A DNA stretch of 6,423 bases from Verrucomicrobiota bacterium (GTDB taxonomy: Bacteria; Verrucomicrobiota; Verrucomicrobiia; Chthoniobacterales; UBA10450), in contig QHNU01000145.1 of NCBI GenBank assembly GCA_003218525.1, positions 1-6,423 on the forward strand. Direction: 5' to 3'. The position numbers and the translations under genes were made by a program. The notes under the pieces are model-generated. The model did no database searches and was not told where the DNA came from. It was given only the letters and a program-made list of their open reading frames with translations. The number at the start of each line of letters is the position of its first letter. Within the stretch, counting starts at the first letter, position 1. Of the stretch, positions 1 through 6,025 are shown one piece after another.

Positions 1-366
1 CAATCGGGCGACATTCGTTTTATCGATAGCTCGCATACGGTGAAAATCGGCGGCGACGTGAACTATCTTTTCCTTGAGGTCCTGCCTCGTTTGCGGCCAG
101 GCGTGATTGTGCACGTTCATGACATCTTTTTCCCGTTCGATTATCGCCGGGATTGGGTACTGGATGAATTCCGTTTCTGGACTGAGCAATACCTGCTGCA
201 GGCATTTCTGGCATTCAATTCTGATTTCGAGGTGTTACTGTGCAACAATTACCTGGCCTACCGCTACCTAGATCACTTCAAGGCAACATTCCCAAGCTCT
301 CCTTGGTGGGGAGGCGGTAGTTTCTGGATGCGCCGAAAGCTGGCGGCGAATCGGAATCGCTCATAG
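1..366 (+). CDS. Class I SAM-dependent methyltransferase, C-terminal part (5' end outside window)
   Basis: The frame is open from base 1 and ends at TAG 364-366, giving 121 residues of a protein that begins upstream. An internal GTG at 40 is not a credible start, because the upstream residues already carry family motifs. The sequence reads FIDSSH at residues 7-12, then a GGDVNYLFLE segment, LPRLRPGVIVHVHDIF at about 28-43, and an FPFDY / WTEQYLLQAFL stretch. This matches the second half of the Methyltransf_24-type Rossmann fold, where the Asp-x-x-His and the later HD pair lie near the active site. The SAM-binding motif I is missing because it lies upstream. The substrate is not evident; from the neighbours a sugar or glycan precursor in the cytoplasm is likely. 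The tail is rich in Arg, Gly and Trp and ends normally. The family call is fairly sure, the substrate is not. Confidence 0.85.
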   Translation, partial: QSGDIRFIDSSHTVKIGGDVNYLFLEVLPRLRPGVIVHVHDIFFPFDYRRDWVLDEFRFWTEQYLLQAFLAFNSDFEVLLCNNYLAYRYLDHFKATFPSSPWWGGGSFWMRRKLAANRNRS

Positions 367-437
367 GTATGGAGTCAGTTTCCGCTTCAATGATTTCCAG
401 AAGCCACCAACGCAAAGTAATTCACGCATTGTCATAG
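367..437 (+). other. Short intergenic segment with a 22-codon ORF in frame with the next gene
   Basis: This 71-base gap has no visible hairpin terminator or clear promoter. An ATG at 369 opens a 22-codon frame that ends at TAG 435-437, immediately before the GTG start at 438 and in the same frame. It has no good Shine-Dalgarno sequence. It may be chance, a leader peptide, or an original N-terminal extension of the downstream membrane protein cut off by a stop codon. I do not call it a gene. Confidence 0.3.
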
Positions 438-2342
438 GTGAATACATTCTCTAAAAAGGTCGCCGCTAATGCGGATAAATGCTTATTTAGCCTAGTTATA
501 ACTCTCGTCGTTTACCTAGCTATTTCAGCTTGGTTCGACTTGTCACAGTTCAATGTATTCGCGGGCGACGACTTGCGTTCATTCGAGGCAGCCCAAAAGG
601 GTGCCTTCGGCTATAACCAAATGACGATTTCAGTTTACAAATTTCGACCTGTGACAGCGCTTTTGTTTGGAATCGTCACCCGTGTGACACACTGCGATTT
701 CCACGGGGTAGCATCCAGCGGCCTCATGCTGCACACGACCAACGGGTTTTTGTTTTTCTATCTTCTTTATCGGCGAATTCGCGCCCCGCTGTTTGTAAGC
801 TTGGGCATGACTGCCGTCGCAGTCTTTAACAGGTTCGCTACTTACCTCTTCATGCAGGACGCGGCACTTACGATCGGCCTAGGCGTTGCTGTTTTCCTTT
901 TGATATTGATTGTTTCAACATTTCTCCTCGAACAGCCAACAATTGGGCGCGCACTTGGCCTGGCAGCCTTGTATGCGGTTATCATCTATACCTACGAGGC
1001 GTATCTTGTCCTTGCATTGCCGTTACTTTTGCTTGGGATCTTCACCTTCCGTTCGAACCGCAAGGCGGCTACAATACTATCGGCAGGAGTCATTTTCGCT
1101 GTTCTGTCGAATTTTGGCATTAAATCCTTTGTCCTACACACTCCTATCCTTATTGGAACCGAAACTCGACCAATCCGTTTTGATCCAACCCAAATATGTT
1201 CATTTCTTTGGAGCGGGGCCTTGAACCTTATTGGCGTTAACCGTGGCCCGGCCCACCTTTCGCTCGAAGATTTTCCCGATTCTCCGGTTTGGGTAAAAGT
1301 AATATCTATAGCCGCGGCTGGGTTATCCTGCGCATTGGTGTTTGCCGTCATCGCCGGCGCCGCATCCTTAAAGCCGCGAGAATTAAAGAGGGATGCGCTT
1401 GTCCGATTCGCCTTCTACGGCTCCGTCATAGCCGCGCTACTGCTGTCAGCCAGCATCACCTTCAGGCAAGTGTACTACTGGCTTTACCCGGCGTATTTGA
1501 CGTTCCTGGTATTCCTTGGTTTCGCGATGCGTGCGAGAATGGCACGCGCGTGGGTGTTTCAGCTAGCGGTGACATCTCTTTTGTTACTATCCATTGTCCG
1601 TGAGATTTATCTTTCCCGGAGACACTCACGATATTTCGCATTTCAAGTCGATCAGATCGCCAACAATCTGTTTGCCACTCTGCACCATACCACCGGCAAC
1701 GCCGATGTAGTTGTCATACGAGGTGACGTACCGGCCAAAGATTGGACATTTCTGAATGGGGCGTTTTCGCGTTTCTATCACCTGCCAACTCTGGAATTCG
1801 TGAGCGCAGGTTCGCCTATCGATCAAACTGATCAGTCGCGTGTTGTCTTGGATTACACCAACAACGATCGCTCTTTTAAGATCGTTCAGGCCCAACCGGT
1901 CGCCGCCTCCACCCCTCATCGAATGAATTTCGAGGTTCTTCAGCAATCAGCGGCCACGTTTGTCCCGAACGATCGCTGGTCGACACCCACCGGAACGCCG
2001 GAGTTTCCAATGTCAAGGAACGGCGTCGATTGCATGATTGAGGTCTCGCCCGTCGAGGTCATAGTTCCCGTCCCGCATTCCGCCACCGTACTCCACGTCT
2101 GCTTCTCACATGTGTACGCGATGGGCGATGGGGCCGATATTGAGATCGCTGCATTGACGCCCAGCGGACCGGCGCTGCTTTTGTCCCGGAACGTTCCTCC
2201 CCTAACCGACAATGAATTTCCAGTATGGCGCAAGTACGAATTCGCATTGCCGTCCCAAACTCAACAAGTCAAGCTCCGCGTGTTCTCTAAGACCAATCCT
2301 GTGGCGGACTGGATCGCGGTTCGCGATTTCTCCTTCGATTAG
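438..2342 (+). CDS. Polytopic membrane protein, GT-C glycosyltransferase-like, with C-terminal soluble domain
   Basis: This is a 634-residue inner-membrane protein with roughly ten hydrophobic segments between residues 16 and 390, for example 16-32, 143-163, 171-202, 210-228, 286-308, 325-341, 346-364 and 372-390. After the first helix comes an acidic GDDLRSF motif (D44-D45) and later KFRPV (R70-P71). This is the layout of GT-C enzymes, where an Asp in the first periplasmic loop is catalytic and the donor is a polyprenyl-phosphate sugar. Residues from about 400 to 634 are hydrophilic, and the last 100 alternate in a way that suggests a beta-sandwich, perhaps glycan-binding (inference). The GTG at 438 is used because a TAG directly precedes it in frame and the next in-frame ATG would remove the first helix; no clear ribosome-binding site is seen. 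The following gene is a GtrB-like enzyme that could supply its donor. An O-antigen polymerase or generic membrane protein are alternatives. Confidence 0.75.
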   Translation: MNTFSKKVAANADKCLFSLVITLVVYLAISAWFDLSQFNVFAGDDLRSFEAAQKGAFGYNQMTISVYKFRPVTALLFGIVTRVTHCDFHGVASSGLMLHTTNGFLFFYLLYRRIRAPLFVSLGMTAVAVFNRFATYLFMQDAALTIGLGVAVFLLILIVSTFLLEQPTIGRALGLAALYAVIIYTYEAYLVLALPLLLLGIFTFRSNRKAATILSAGVIFAVLSNFGIKSFVLHTPILIGTETRPIRFDPTQICSFLWSGALNLIGVNRGPAHLSLEDFPDSPVWVKVISIAAAGLSCALVFAVIAGAASLKPRELKRDALVRFAFYGSVIAALLLSASITFRQVYYWLYPAYLTFLVFLGFAMRARMARAWVFQLAVTSLLLLSIVREIYLSRRHSRYFAFQVDQIANNLFATLHHTTGNADVVVIRGDVPAKDWTFLNGAFSRFYHLPTLEFVSAGSPIDQTDQSRVVLDYTNNDRSFKIVQAQPVAASTPHRMNFEVLQQSAATFVPNDRWSTPTGTPEFPMSRNGVDCMIEVSPVEVIVPVPHSATVLHVCFSHVYAMGDGADIEIAALTPSGPALLLSRNVPPLTDNEFPVWRKYEFALPSQTQQVKLRVFSKTNPVADWIAVRDFSFD

Positions 2343-2431
2343 ACTTCGATCGATACACCAACGCGCGAGTCTCTCTATGTCTGTTATGCTGACTTTGCTG
2401 TATTCTTACGTTACCGGAATCTAAAAGAGCG
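2343..2431 (+). other. Intergenic gap, nothing convincing
   Basis: This 89-base gap lies between the membrane protein and the family 2 glycosyltransferase. It has no GC-rich hairpin followed by T residues and no well-spaced -35/-10 pair. A 15-codon ATG frame at 2377-2424 has no support. The run AAAGAG at 2424-2429 is a weak, very close ribosome-binding site for the ATG at 2432. The gap is compatible with read-through transcription. Confidence 0.4.
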
Positions 2432-3358
2432 ATGTTTATCTCGATTGTCGTTCCAGTATACAAAGAAGAGAAAAACGTTCGAGAGTTCCTCGGACGCGTG
2501 CTCGCGATCTTGGAAAGGATAAGTAGTGAATTCGAAATTATTTTCGCGATGGATCCTTCGCCTGACGGGACGGAGGAAGTCATCCTGCAAGCCCGCGCCC
2601 AAGATCAGCGGGTAAAGCTTCTCCGCTTTTCGCGCCGCATCGGGCAACCAATGGCCACTCTAGGTGGTCTCCATTATTCAACCGGTGAAGCGGTCATTGT
2701 CATGGACGTCGATCTGCAGGATCCTCCTGAAGTTATTCCAGCAATGATTTCGCGTTGGCAGGAAGGTTTCGACGTCGTGTATGCACAACGGCGTAACCGA
2801 GAGGGGGAAACATGGTTGAAGCGGGTTGTGTCGGCCGCAGGCTACAAGCTGATTAACAAGATCGCGGATGTTGATATCCCGCCAAATACCGGAGACTTCC
2901 GTCTCATGAGCCGGCGTGTAGTTAACGAAATTAATTCGATGAAAGAGTCGCATGGTTTTTTGCGCGGAATGGTTGCACTAATAGGATTCCGCCAGACATC
3001 GGTCTTGTTCGATCGTCCGCCGCGTTTTGAGGGGGCGGGCAAGTACAATCGATTTCTGGGTTCGTTGCGAATCGGTTTCAACGGCGTCTTTTGCTTTTCG
3101 AACTATGCGCTTACCTTGAGCACAATATTTGGTTTTATCACAGCCGGTTTTTCATTCGCCCTAATGGCCATTTACCTTTTCTACAAACTGATGGGATGGC
3201 AAATTCTCTGGGGCAATCCAACGCTTGTGATTCTGATATCCTTTCTCGGTGGGATCCAGCTCATCAGCGTCGGAATTCTCGGCGAGTACATCGGGCGCAT
3301 TTACGAAGAAGTTCGCGCACGACCGAAATTTATTGTGGCTCGCAAAGAAGGGTTTTAA
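2432..3358 (+). CDS. Family 2 glycosyltransferase, GtrB/DPM1-like polyprenyl-phosphate sugar transferase
   Basis: This 308-residue protein has the usual length and layout of the GtrB/DPM1 branch of GT2, which moves a sugar from a nucleotide donor onto undecaprenyl phosphate at the cytoplasmic face of the membrane. It opens with SIVVPVYKEEKNV (residues 4-16). The metal-binding DVDLQDPPE lies at 92-100, with GDFRL at 154-158 and the RPPRF...GAGKY region at 195-205. Two membrane helices follow at about 228-253 and 263-286, then GEYIGRIYEEVRARP, typical of the C-terminal end. The usual DDGS after beta-strand 2 reads instead MDPSPDGT (40-47), a variant that I believe occurs in a subset of the family. 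The ATG at 2432 places the first beta-strand right at the N-terminus. The neighbouring GT-C-like protein is the likely user of the lipid-linked sugar. Sugar identity cannot be read from the sequence. Confidence 0.93.
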   Translation: MFISIVVPVYKEEKNVREFLGRVLAILERISSEFEIIFAMDPSPDGTEEVILQARAQDQRVKLLRFSRRIGQPMATLGGLHYSTGEAVIVMDVDLQDPPEVIPAMISRWQEGFDVVYAQRRNREGETWLKRVVSAAGYKLINKIADVDIPPNTGDFRLMSRRVVNEINSMKESHGFLRGMVALIGFRQTSVLFDRPPRFEGAGKYNRFLGSLRIGFNGVFCFSNYALTLSTIFGFITAGFSFALMAIYLFYKLMGWQILWGNPTLVILISFLGGIQLISVGILGEYIGRIYEEVRARPKFIVARKEGF

Positions 3359-3419
3359 TTCGACCCTTCATGTCAATATCGTCTACAAGGACAGCCGCAT
3401 CTCGCTGGCCGAAAACTTT

Positions 3420-3425
3420 CCCCCC
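3420..3425 (+). other. Probable +1 indel site (run of six C)
   Basis: Before this run, the frame starting at multiples of three reads YKDSRISLAENFPP and hits TGA at 3456-3458. After it, the continuous protein PLDPDQQRIRDDFMKYW lies in another frame. Five C residues instead of six would join the two. Codon choice before the run also looks better in the first frame, since the alternative uses ATA, AGG and ACA codons and is rich in Ser and Arg. Confidence 0.55.
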
Positions 3426-3615
3426 ACTGGATCCGGACCAGCAGCGTATCAGGGATGATTTTATGAAGTATTGGCACGAGGTGCTGCCTCGATGCTTTGG
3501 ATTGATTGAATGCTTTAACCATTCGTATGCCATACCCCAAGCGCCTCCCCGCTGCCGGCGTACGTTGGAGATTGGTGCTGGGCTCGGAGAGCACTTGCAG
3601 CATGAGCGACTGACC

Positions 3616-3618
3616 GGG
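3616..3618 (+). other. Probable -1 indel site (run of three G)
   Basis: The methyltransferase frame leaves the G run into a nonsense tail that stops at 3661-3663, while the rest of the domain continues in the frame beginning after TGA 3603-3605. Adding one G restores an unbroken reading from LEIGAGLGEH through EQEKNYYALEL to the 3' half. The break lies inside the conserved Rossmann core, so separate functional proteins are unlikely. Confidence 0.8.
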
Positions 3619-4148
3619 AACAGGAGAAGAACTACTATGCCTTGGAATTGCGCGGGAACATGAGCCAGCAGATCCGAGAACGCTTTCCCCGCGTCTACAC
3701 GATCACTGGCGACTGCCAGCAGCGACTCCCTTTCCCAGACGGATTCTTCGACCGCATACTAGTTGTACTCGTTCTCGAACATCTCCCTGATTTGCCGTCC
3801 ACAGTTCGTGAAATGCGCCGACTATGTGATCCGCAACTCGGCGGCTTCTCCTTTGTGCTGCCGTGCGAAGGAGGACTGGTTTACACACTCGCGCGACGGT
3901 TCTCGGCACAGCGAATCTTCGAAAAGCGCTATAACCAACCCTACCGCTGGTTCATTCAACGGGAACACATCAATGCGCCTGATGAAATCATCGCTGAATT
4001 AGAGCGACATTTTCGGATTACTCAGCGCGCCTTCTTCCCGCTGCCGTTGCCTTTTATTTTTTGCAACTTTTGCCTTGGCCTGACTCTTAGCCCAAGCGCT
4101 TAGTCGCAGAAGGCAACATAGGCATTATAGCTCGACTGGAATGTGATC

Positions 4149-5054
4149 ATGATTGCGGCTTCTGGATTGGACGATTTCCCCTGGCCAAAAACCCTAGGTG
4201 TCTATGAACGGCCAGTGTGGCGAGGCGATGCCTTCGTCCTCGGCGGTAAAAAGCGTCGCATCCTCGAGTTTAGTCAAGCTACCAGCCACTGGACTCCCGA
4301 GCTTACGGCACTTCACGAACAGGAAGCTGGTGCCAATCATCCGATCGATCGCGCGTCGCGGGCACTGGCTGTGGCATCATTGAAATGTTTCTGCCGCGTA
4401 CAAGCTCCCATAATTCTCGACGTGGGATCTTCTTCCGGCTATGTTTTGAGGGAGATTAGGAATGCGATTCCAGGCGCAGCGCTAATCGCCTCCGACTATC
4501 TGTTGCCACCACTGCTTGCGTTGGCGATGAAGATGCCGGATCTCCCCATTCTCCAGTTTGATCTGCGCCGTTGCCCGCTTCCCGATAACTGCGTCGACGC
4601 GGTGACCGCCCTCAATGTCCTGGAACACGTTGATCGAGATGAGGAAGCTTTGGCGGAGATTTATCGCATTCTCCGGCCGGGCGGAGTGACCCACATTGAA
4701 GTTCCAGCTGGTCCGCACCTTTTCGATATTTACGACGAACAGTTACTTCATCAACGGCGCTACCGTTTGCACGATTTGTCAGCAATCGCTAAGCGCATCG
4801 GTTTCGAGCTTCTCATACAGACGCACTTGGGCTTCATGGTCTACCCTGCCTTTTGGCTGACAAAGAAGCGTCATCGCCGCCTGCTGTCCCTTTCGAACGC
4901 TGATAAAAGAGAGATAGTTGCTGCGCAGATTCGCCGATCAGAACGAAGCAAATTACTGGGTTACTGTTTGGCCATCGAACAGCTTTTTGGACGCATAGTT
5001 TCCTATCCGTGGGGCATCCGCTGTGTTGTGGTAGGGAGAAAAAAACGAAATTAA
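4149..5054 (+). CDS. SAM-dependent methyltransferase (Methyltransf_11-like)
   Basis: This is an intact cytoplasmic class I methyltransferase of about 301 residues (positions below count from GTG 4143). A family-specific N-terminal region (FPWPKTLGVYERPVWRGDAF, 12-31, then ATSHWTPEL) precedes the Rossmann domain. Motif I is ILDVGSSSGYV at 91-101, an acidic residue sits at the end of beta 2 (D118 in ASDYL), and QFDLRRCPLPDNCVDAV with NVLEHV lies at 138-163, followed by RILRPGG at 175-181. The C-terminal part (HQRRYRLHDL, a hydrophobic stretch near 228-240, and basic residues) probably forms the substrate-binding cap. ATG 4149 is preferred over GTG 4143 because GGA at 4138-4140 is well spaced from it; the two differ by two codons. 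The stop overlaps the next start by one base. Its place beside sugar-nucleotide genes suggests sugar or glycan methylation; the acceptor is unknown. It is not a duplicate of the preceding broken gene, as their N-terminal regions differ. Confidence 0.88.
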   Translation: MIAASGLDDFPWPKTLGVYERPVWRGDAFVLGGKKRRILEFSQATSHWTPELTALHEQEAGANHPIDRASRALAVASLKCFCRVQAPIILDVGSSSGYVLREIRNAIPGAALIASDYLLPPLLALAMKMPDLPILQFDLRRCPLPDNCVDAVTALNVLEHVDRDEEALAEIYRILRPGGVTHIEVPAGPHLFDIYDEQLLHQRRYRLHDLSAIAKRIGFELLIQTHLGFMVYPAFWLTKKRHRRLLSLSNADKREIVAAQIRRSERSKLLGYCLAIEQLFGRIVSYPWGIRCVVVGRKKRN

Positions 5055-5056
5055 TG
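5052..5056 (+). promoter_or_regulatory. TAATG stop/start overlap (translational coupling)
   Basis: The methyltransferase stop TAA (5052-5054) shares its last base with the epimerase ATG (5054-5056). Such overlaps usually mean that ribosomes finishing the first gene restart on the second, keeping the two proteins in step. Confidence 0.6.
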
Positions 5057-6025
5057 AAGAAGGTTTTCGTCACCGGGGCCGCTGGTTTTATTGGATCGAA
5101 TCTGGTCGACCGGCTTCTGACGAACGGTCTTACCGTCACGGGTTGGGACAATTTCTCGACCGGTCAGGAACTGTTTCTGGAGGACGCGCTGAAACATTCT
5201 GGTTTCCGTGTGTTGCGCGGTGACAATCTCAATGTTAAAGCGCTCACGGATGCGATGGTCGGTTGCGATACCGTCTTCCATCTAGCAGCCAACGCTGATG
5301 TGCGGTTTGGTTTAGCAGACCCCTCGAGGGATTTGCAGCAAAACACGATTGCAACCTTTAATGTCCTCGAGGCAATGCGCGCAAATGGCATAAAAACGAT
5401 TGCCTTTGCATCTACCGGTTCGGTTTATGGAGAAGCCGATGTGATTCCTACTCCAGAGGACACACCGTTTCCCGTTCAGACTTCGCTTTATGGAGCATCA
5501 AAAGTTGCGGGGGAAAATTTGATTCAAGCCTACTGTGAAGGCTATGGGTTTGAAGGATACATTTTTCGTTTCGTTTCTGTACTCGGCGAACGCTATAGCC
5601 ACGGTCACGTGTTTGATTTTTACCGGCAGCTCCTAGAACATCCACAACGGTTGCGAATTCTCGGTGATGGAACGCAGCGGAAAAGCTACCTTTACATCAA
5701 AGATTGTATCTCAGCGGTGTTGCAAGTAATGCAGATGCGAACTGCGCTTGGGACGAAACATCGCTCACAGGTATACAATCTCGGTACTACCGAGTACTGC
5801 CGACTTACAGATTCGGTCGCTTGGATATGTGAGTATTTGGGCGTTGAACCAAACCTCGACTTCACGGGCGGTGATCGGGGCTGGATAGGCGATAATCCTT
5901 TCATTTTTCTCGATACCAGCCGAATTCAAAAAAGCGGCTGGAAGGCGCAGTTCACTATTCGCGAAGGCGTCATTCGCACTCTCGAGTGGCTGCAGAAAAA
6001 TCAATGGGTGCTGGCACGGAAGTGA
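5054..6025 (+). CDS. NAD-dependent epimerase/dehydratase (extended SDR, nucleotide-sugar type)
   Basis: This is a 323-residue extended short-chain dehydrogenase acting on nucleotide sugars, in the UDP-glucose 4-epimerase-like group. It shows the NAD-binding TGAAGFIGS at 7-15, acidic D32 in WDNFSTG (binding the adenosine ribose), HLAANADVR at 76-84, the catalytic Ser/Thr region ASTGSVYGE at 119-127, and the YGASK tyrosine/lysine pair (Y146, K150). The C-terminal substrate region includes RFVSVLGERYSHG and DGTQRKSYLYIKD. Length is normal. ATG 5054 is chosen because it puts the first beta-strand at the N-terminus; a longer GTG start at 5009 would add 15 unlikely residues. The ATG overlaps the previous stop (TAATG), which points to translational coupling; AGGGAG at 5033-5038 is a ribosome-binding candidate but 15 bases away. 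Substrate could be UDP-glucose, UDP-GlcNAc, UDP-glucuronate or a similar compound; the exact reaction is not decidable here. Confidence 0.92.
   Translation: MKKVFVTGAAGFIGSNLVDRLLTNGLTVTGWDNFSTGQELFLEDALKHSGFRVLRGDNLNVKALTDAMVGCDTVFHLAANADVRFGLADPSRDLQQNTIATFNVLEAMRANGIKTIAFASTGSVYGEADVIPTPEDTPFPVQTSLYGASKVAGENLIQAYCEGYGFEGYIFRFVSVLGERYSHGHVFDFYRQLLEHPQRLRILGDGTQRKSYLYIKDCISAVLQVMQMRTALGTKHRSQVYNLGTTEYCRLTDSVAWICEYLGVEPNLDFTGGDRGWIGDNPFIFLDTSRIQKSGWKAQFTIREGVIRTLEWLQKNQWVLARK
6022..6025 (+). promoter_or_regulatory. GTGA start/stop overlap (translational coupling)
   Basis: The dehydrogenase GTG (6022-6024) overlaps the epimerase stop TGA (6023-6025) by the four-base GTGA pattern. A weak CGGA lies just upstream at 6017-6020. 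This supports co-expression of the two nucleotide-sugar enzymes, provided ATG 6004 is not the real start. Confidence 0.5.

Larger units (their letters stand above)
3370..4103 (+). pseudogene. SAM-dependent methyltransferase (Methyltransf_11-like) with broken reading frame
   Basis: The gene encodes a class I methyltransferase of about 240 residues, but no single frame covers it. In one frame (3370-3618) lie DDFMKYWHEVLP and the SAM-binding motif LEIGAGLGEH (3565-3594). The rest is one frame over: FPDGFFDRI (from 3732), VLEHLPDL (3771-3794), CEGGLVYTLARR, and a normal end at TAG 4101-4103. The switch falls at GGG 3616-3618: one more G would give ...LTGEQEKNYYALEL without a break. Upstream, the residues before the C6 run at 3420-3425 make better protein sense in the frame of the 3' half (YKDSRISLAENFPP), so a second, opposite shift is likely there. 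ATG 3370 is only the first ATG in the middle frame; in the putative original frame the nearest start is TTG 3333, inside the preceding gene. Either a true pseudogene or assembly/sequencing indels explain this. The role would be methylation of a glycan sugar (inference). Confidence 0.8.

Noticed and set aside
910..1224. Forward frame of 104 codons inside the membrane-protein gene
   Set aside because: It is an out-of-frame shadow of a well-supported gene, rich in Ser, Leu and Arg with no domain pattern.
992..1351. Reverse-strand open frame of 119 codons
   Set aside because: It lies opposite the membrane-protein gene, has no recognisable motifs, and is of a length expected by chance opposite a real gene.
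2377..2424. 15-codon ATG frame in the gap before the family 2 glycosyltransferase
   Set aside because: It is too short, without a ribosome-binding site or leader-peptide features such as a following hairpin.
2287..2647. Reverse-strand open frames across the gap before the family 2 glycosyltransferase
   Set aside because: They mostly overlap the start of the glycosyltransferase gene and carry no motifs; an antisense gene is not supported.
3091..3369. Forward open frame upstream of the methyltransferase start, running inside the family 2 glycosyltransferase gene
   Set aside because: It overlaps the strongly supported C-terminal membrane region of the glycosyltransferase and shows no domain sense; only the part after about 3420 is real protein.
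5009..5053. Longer GTG start for the epimerase
   Set aside because: It would add 15 residues before the first beta-strand, overlapping the end of the methyltransferase; ATG 5054 fits the family start and the TAATG overlap.
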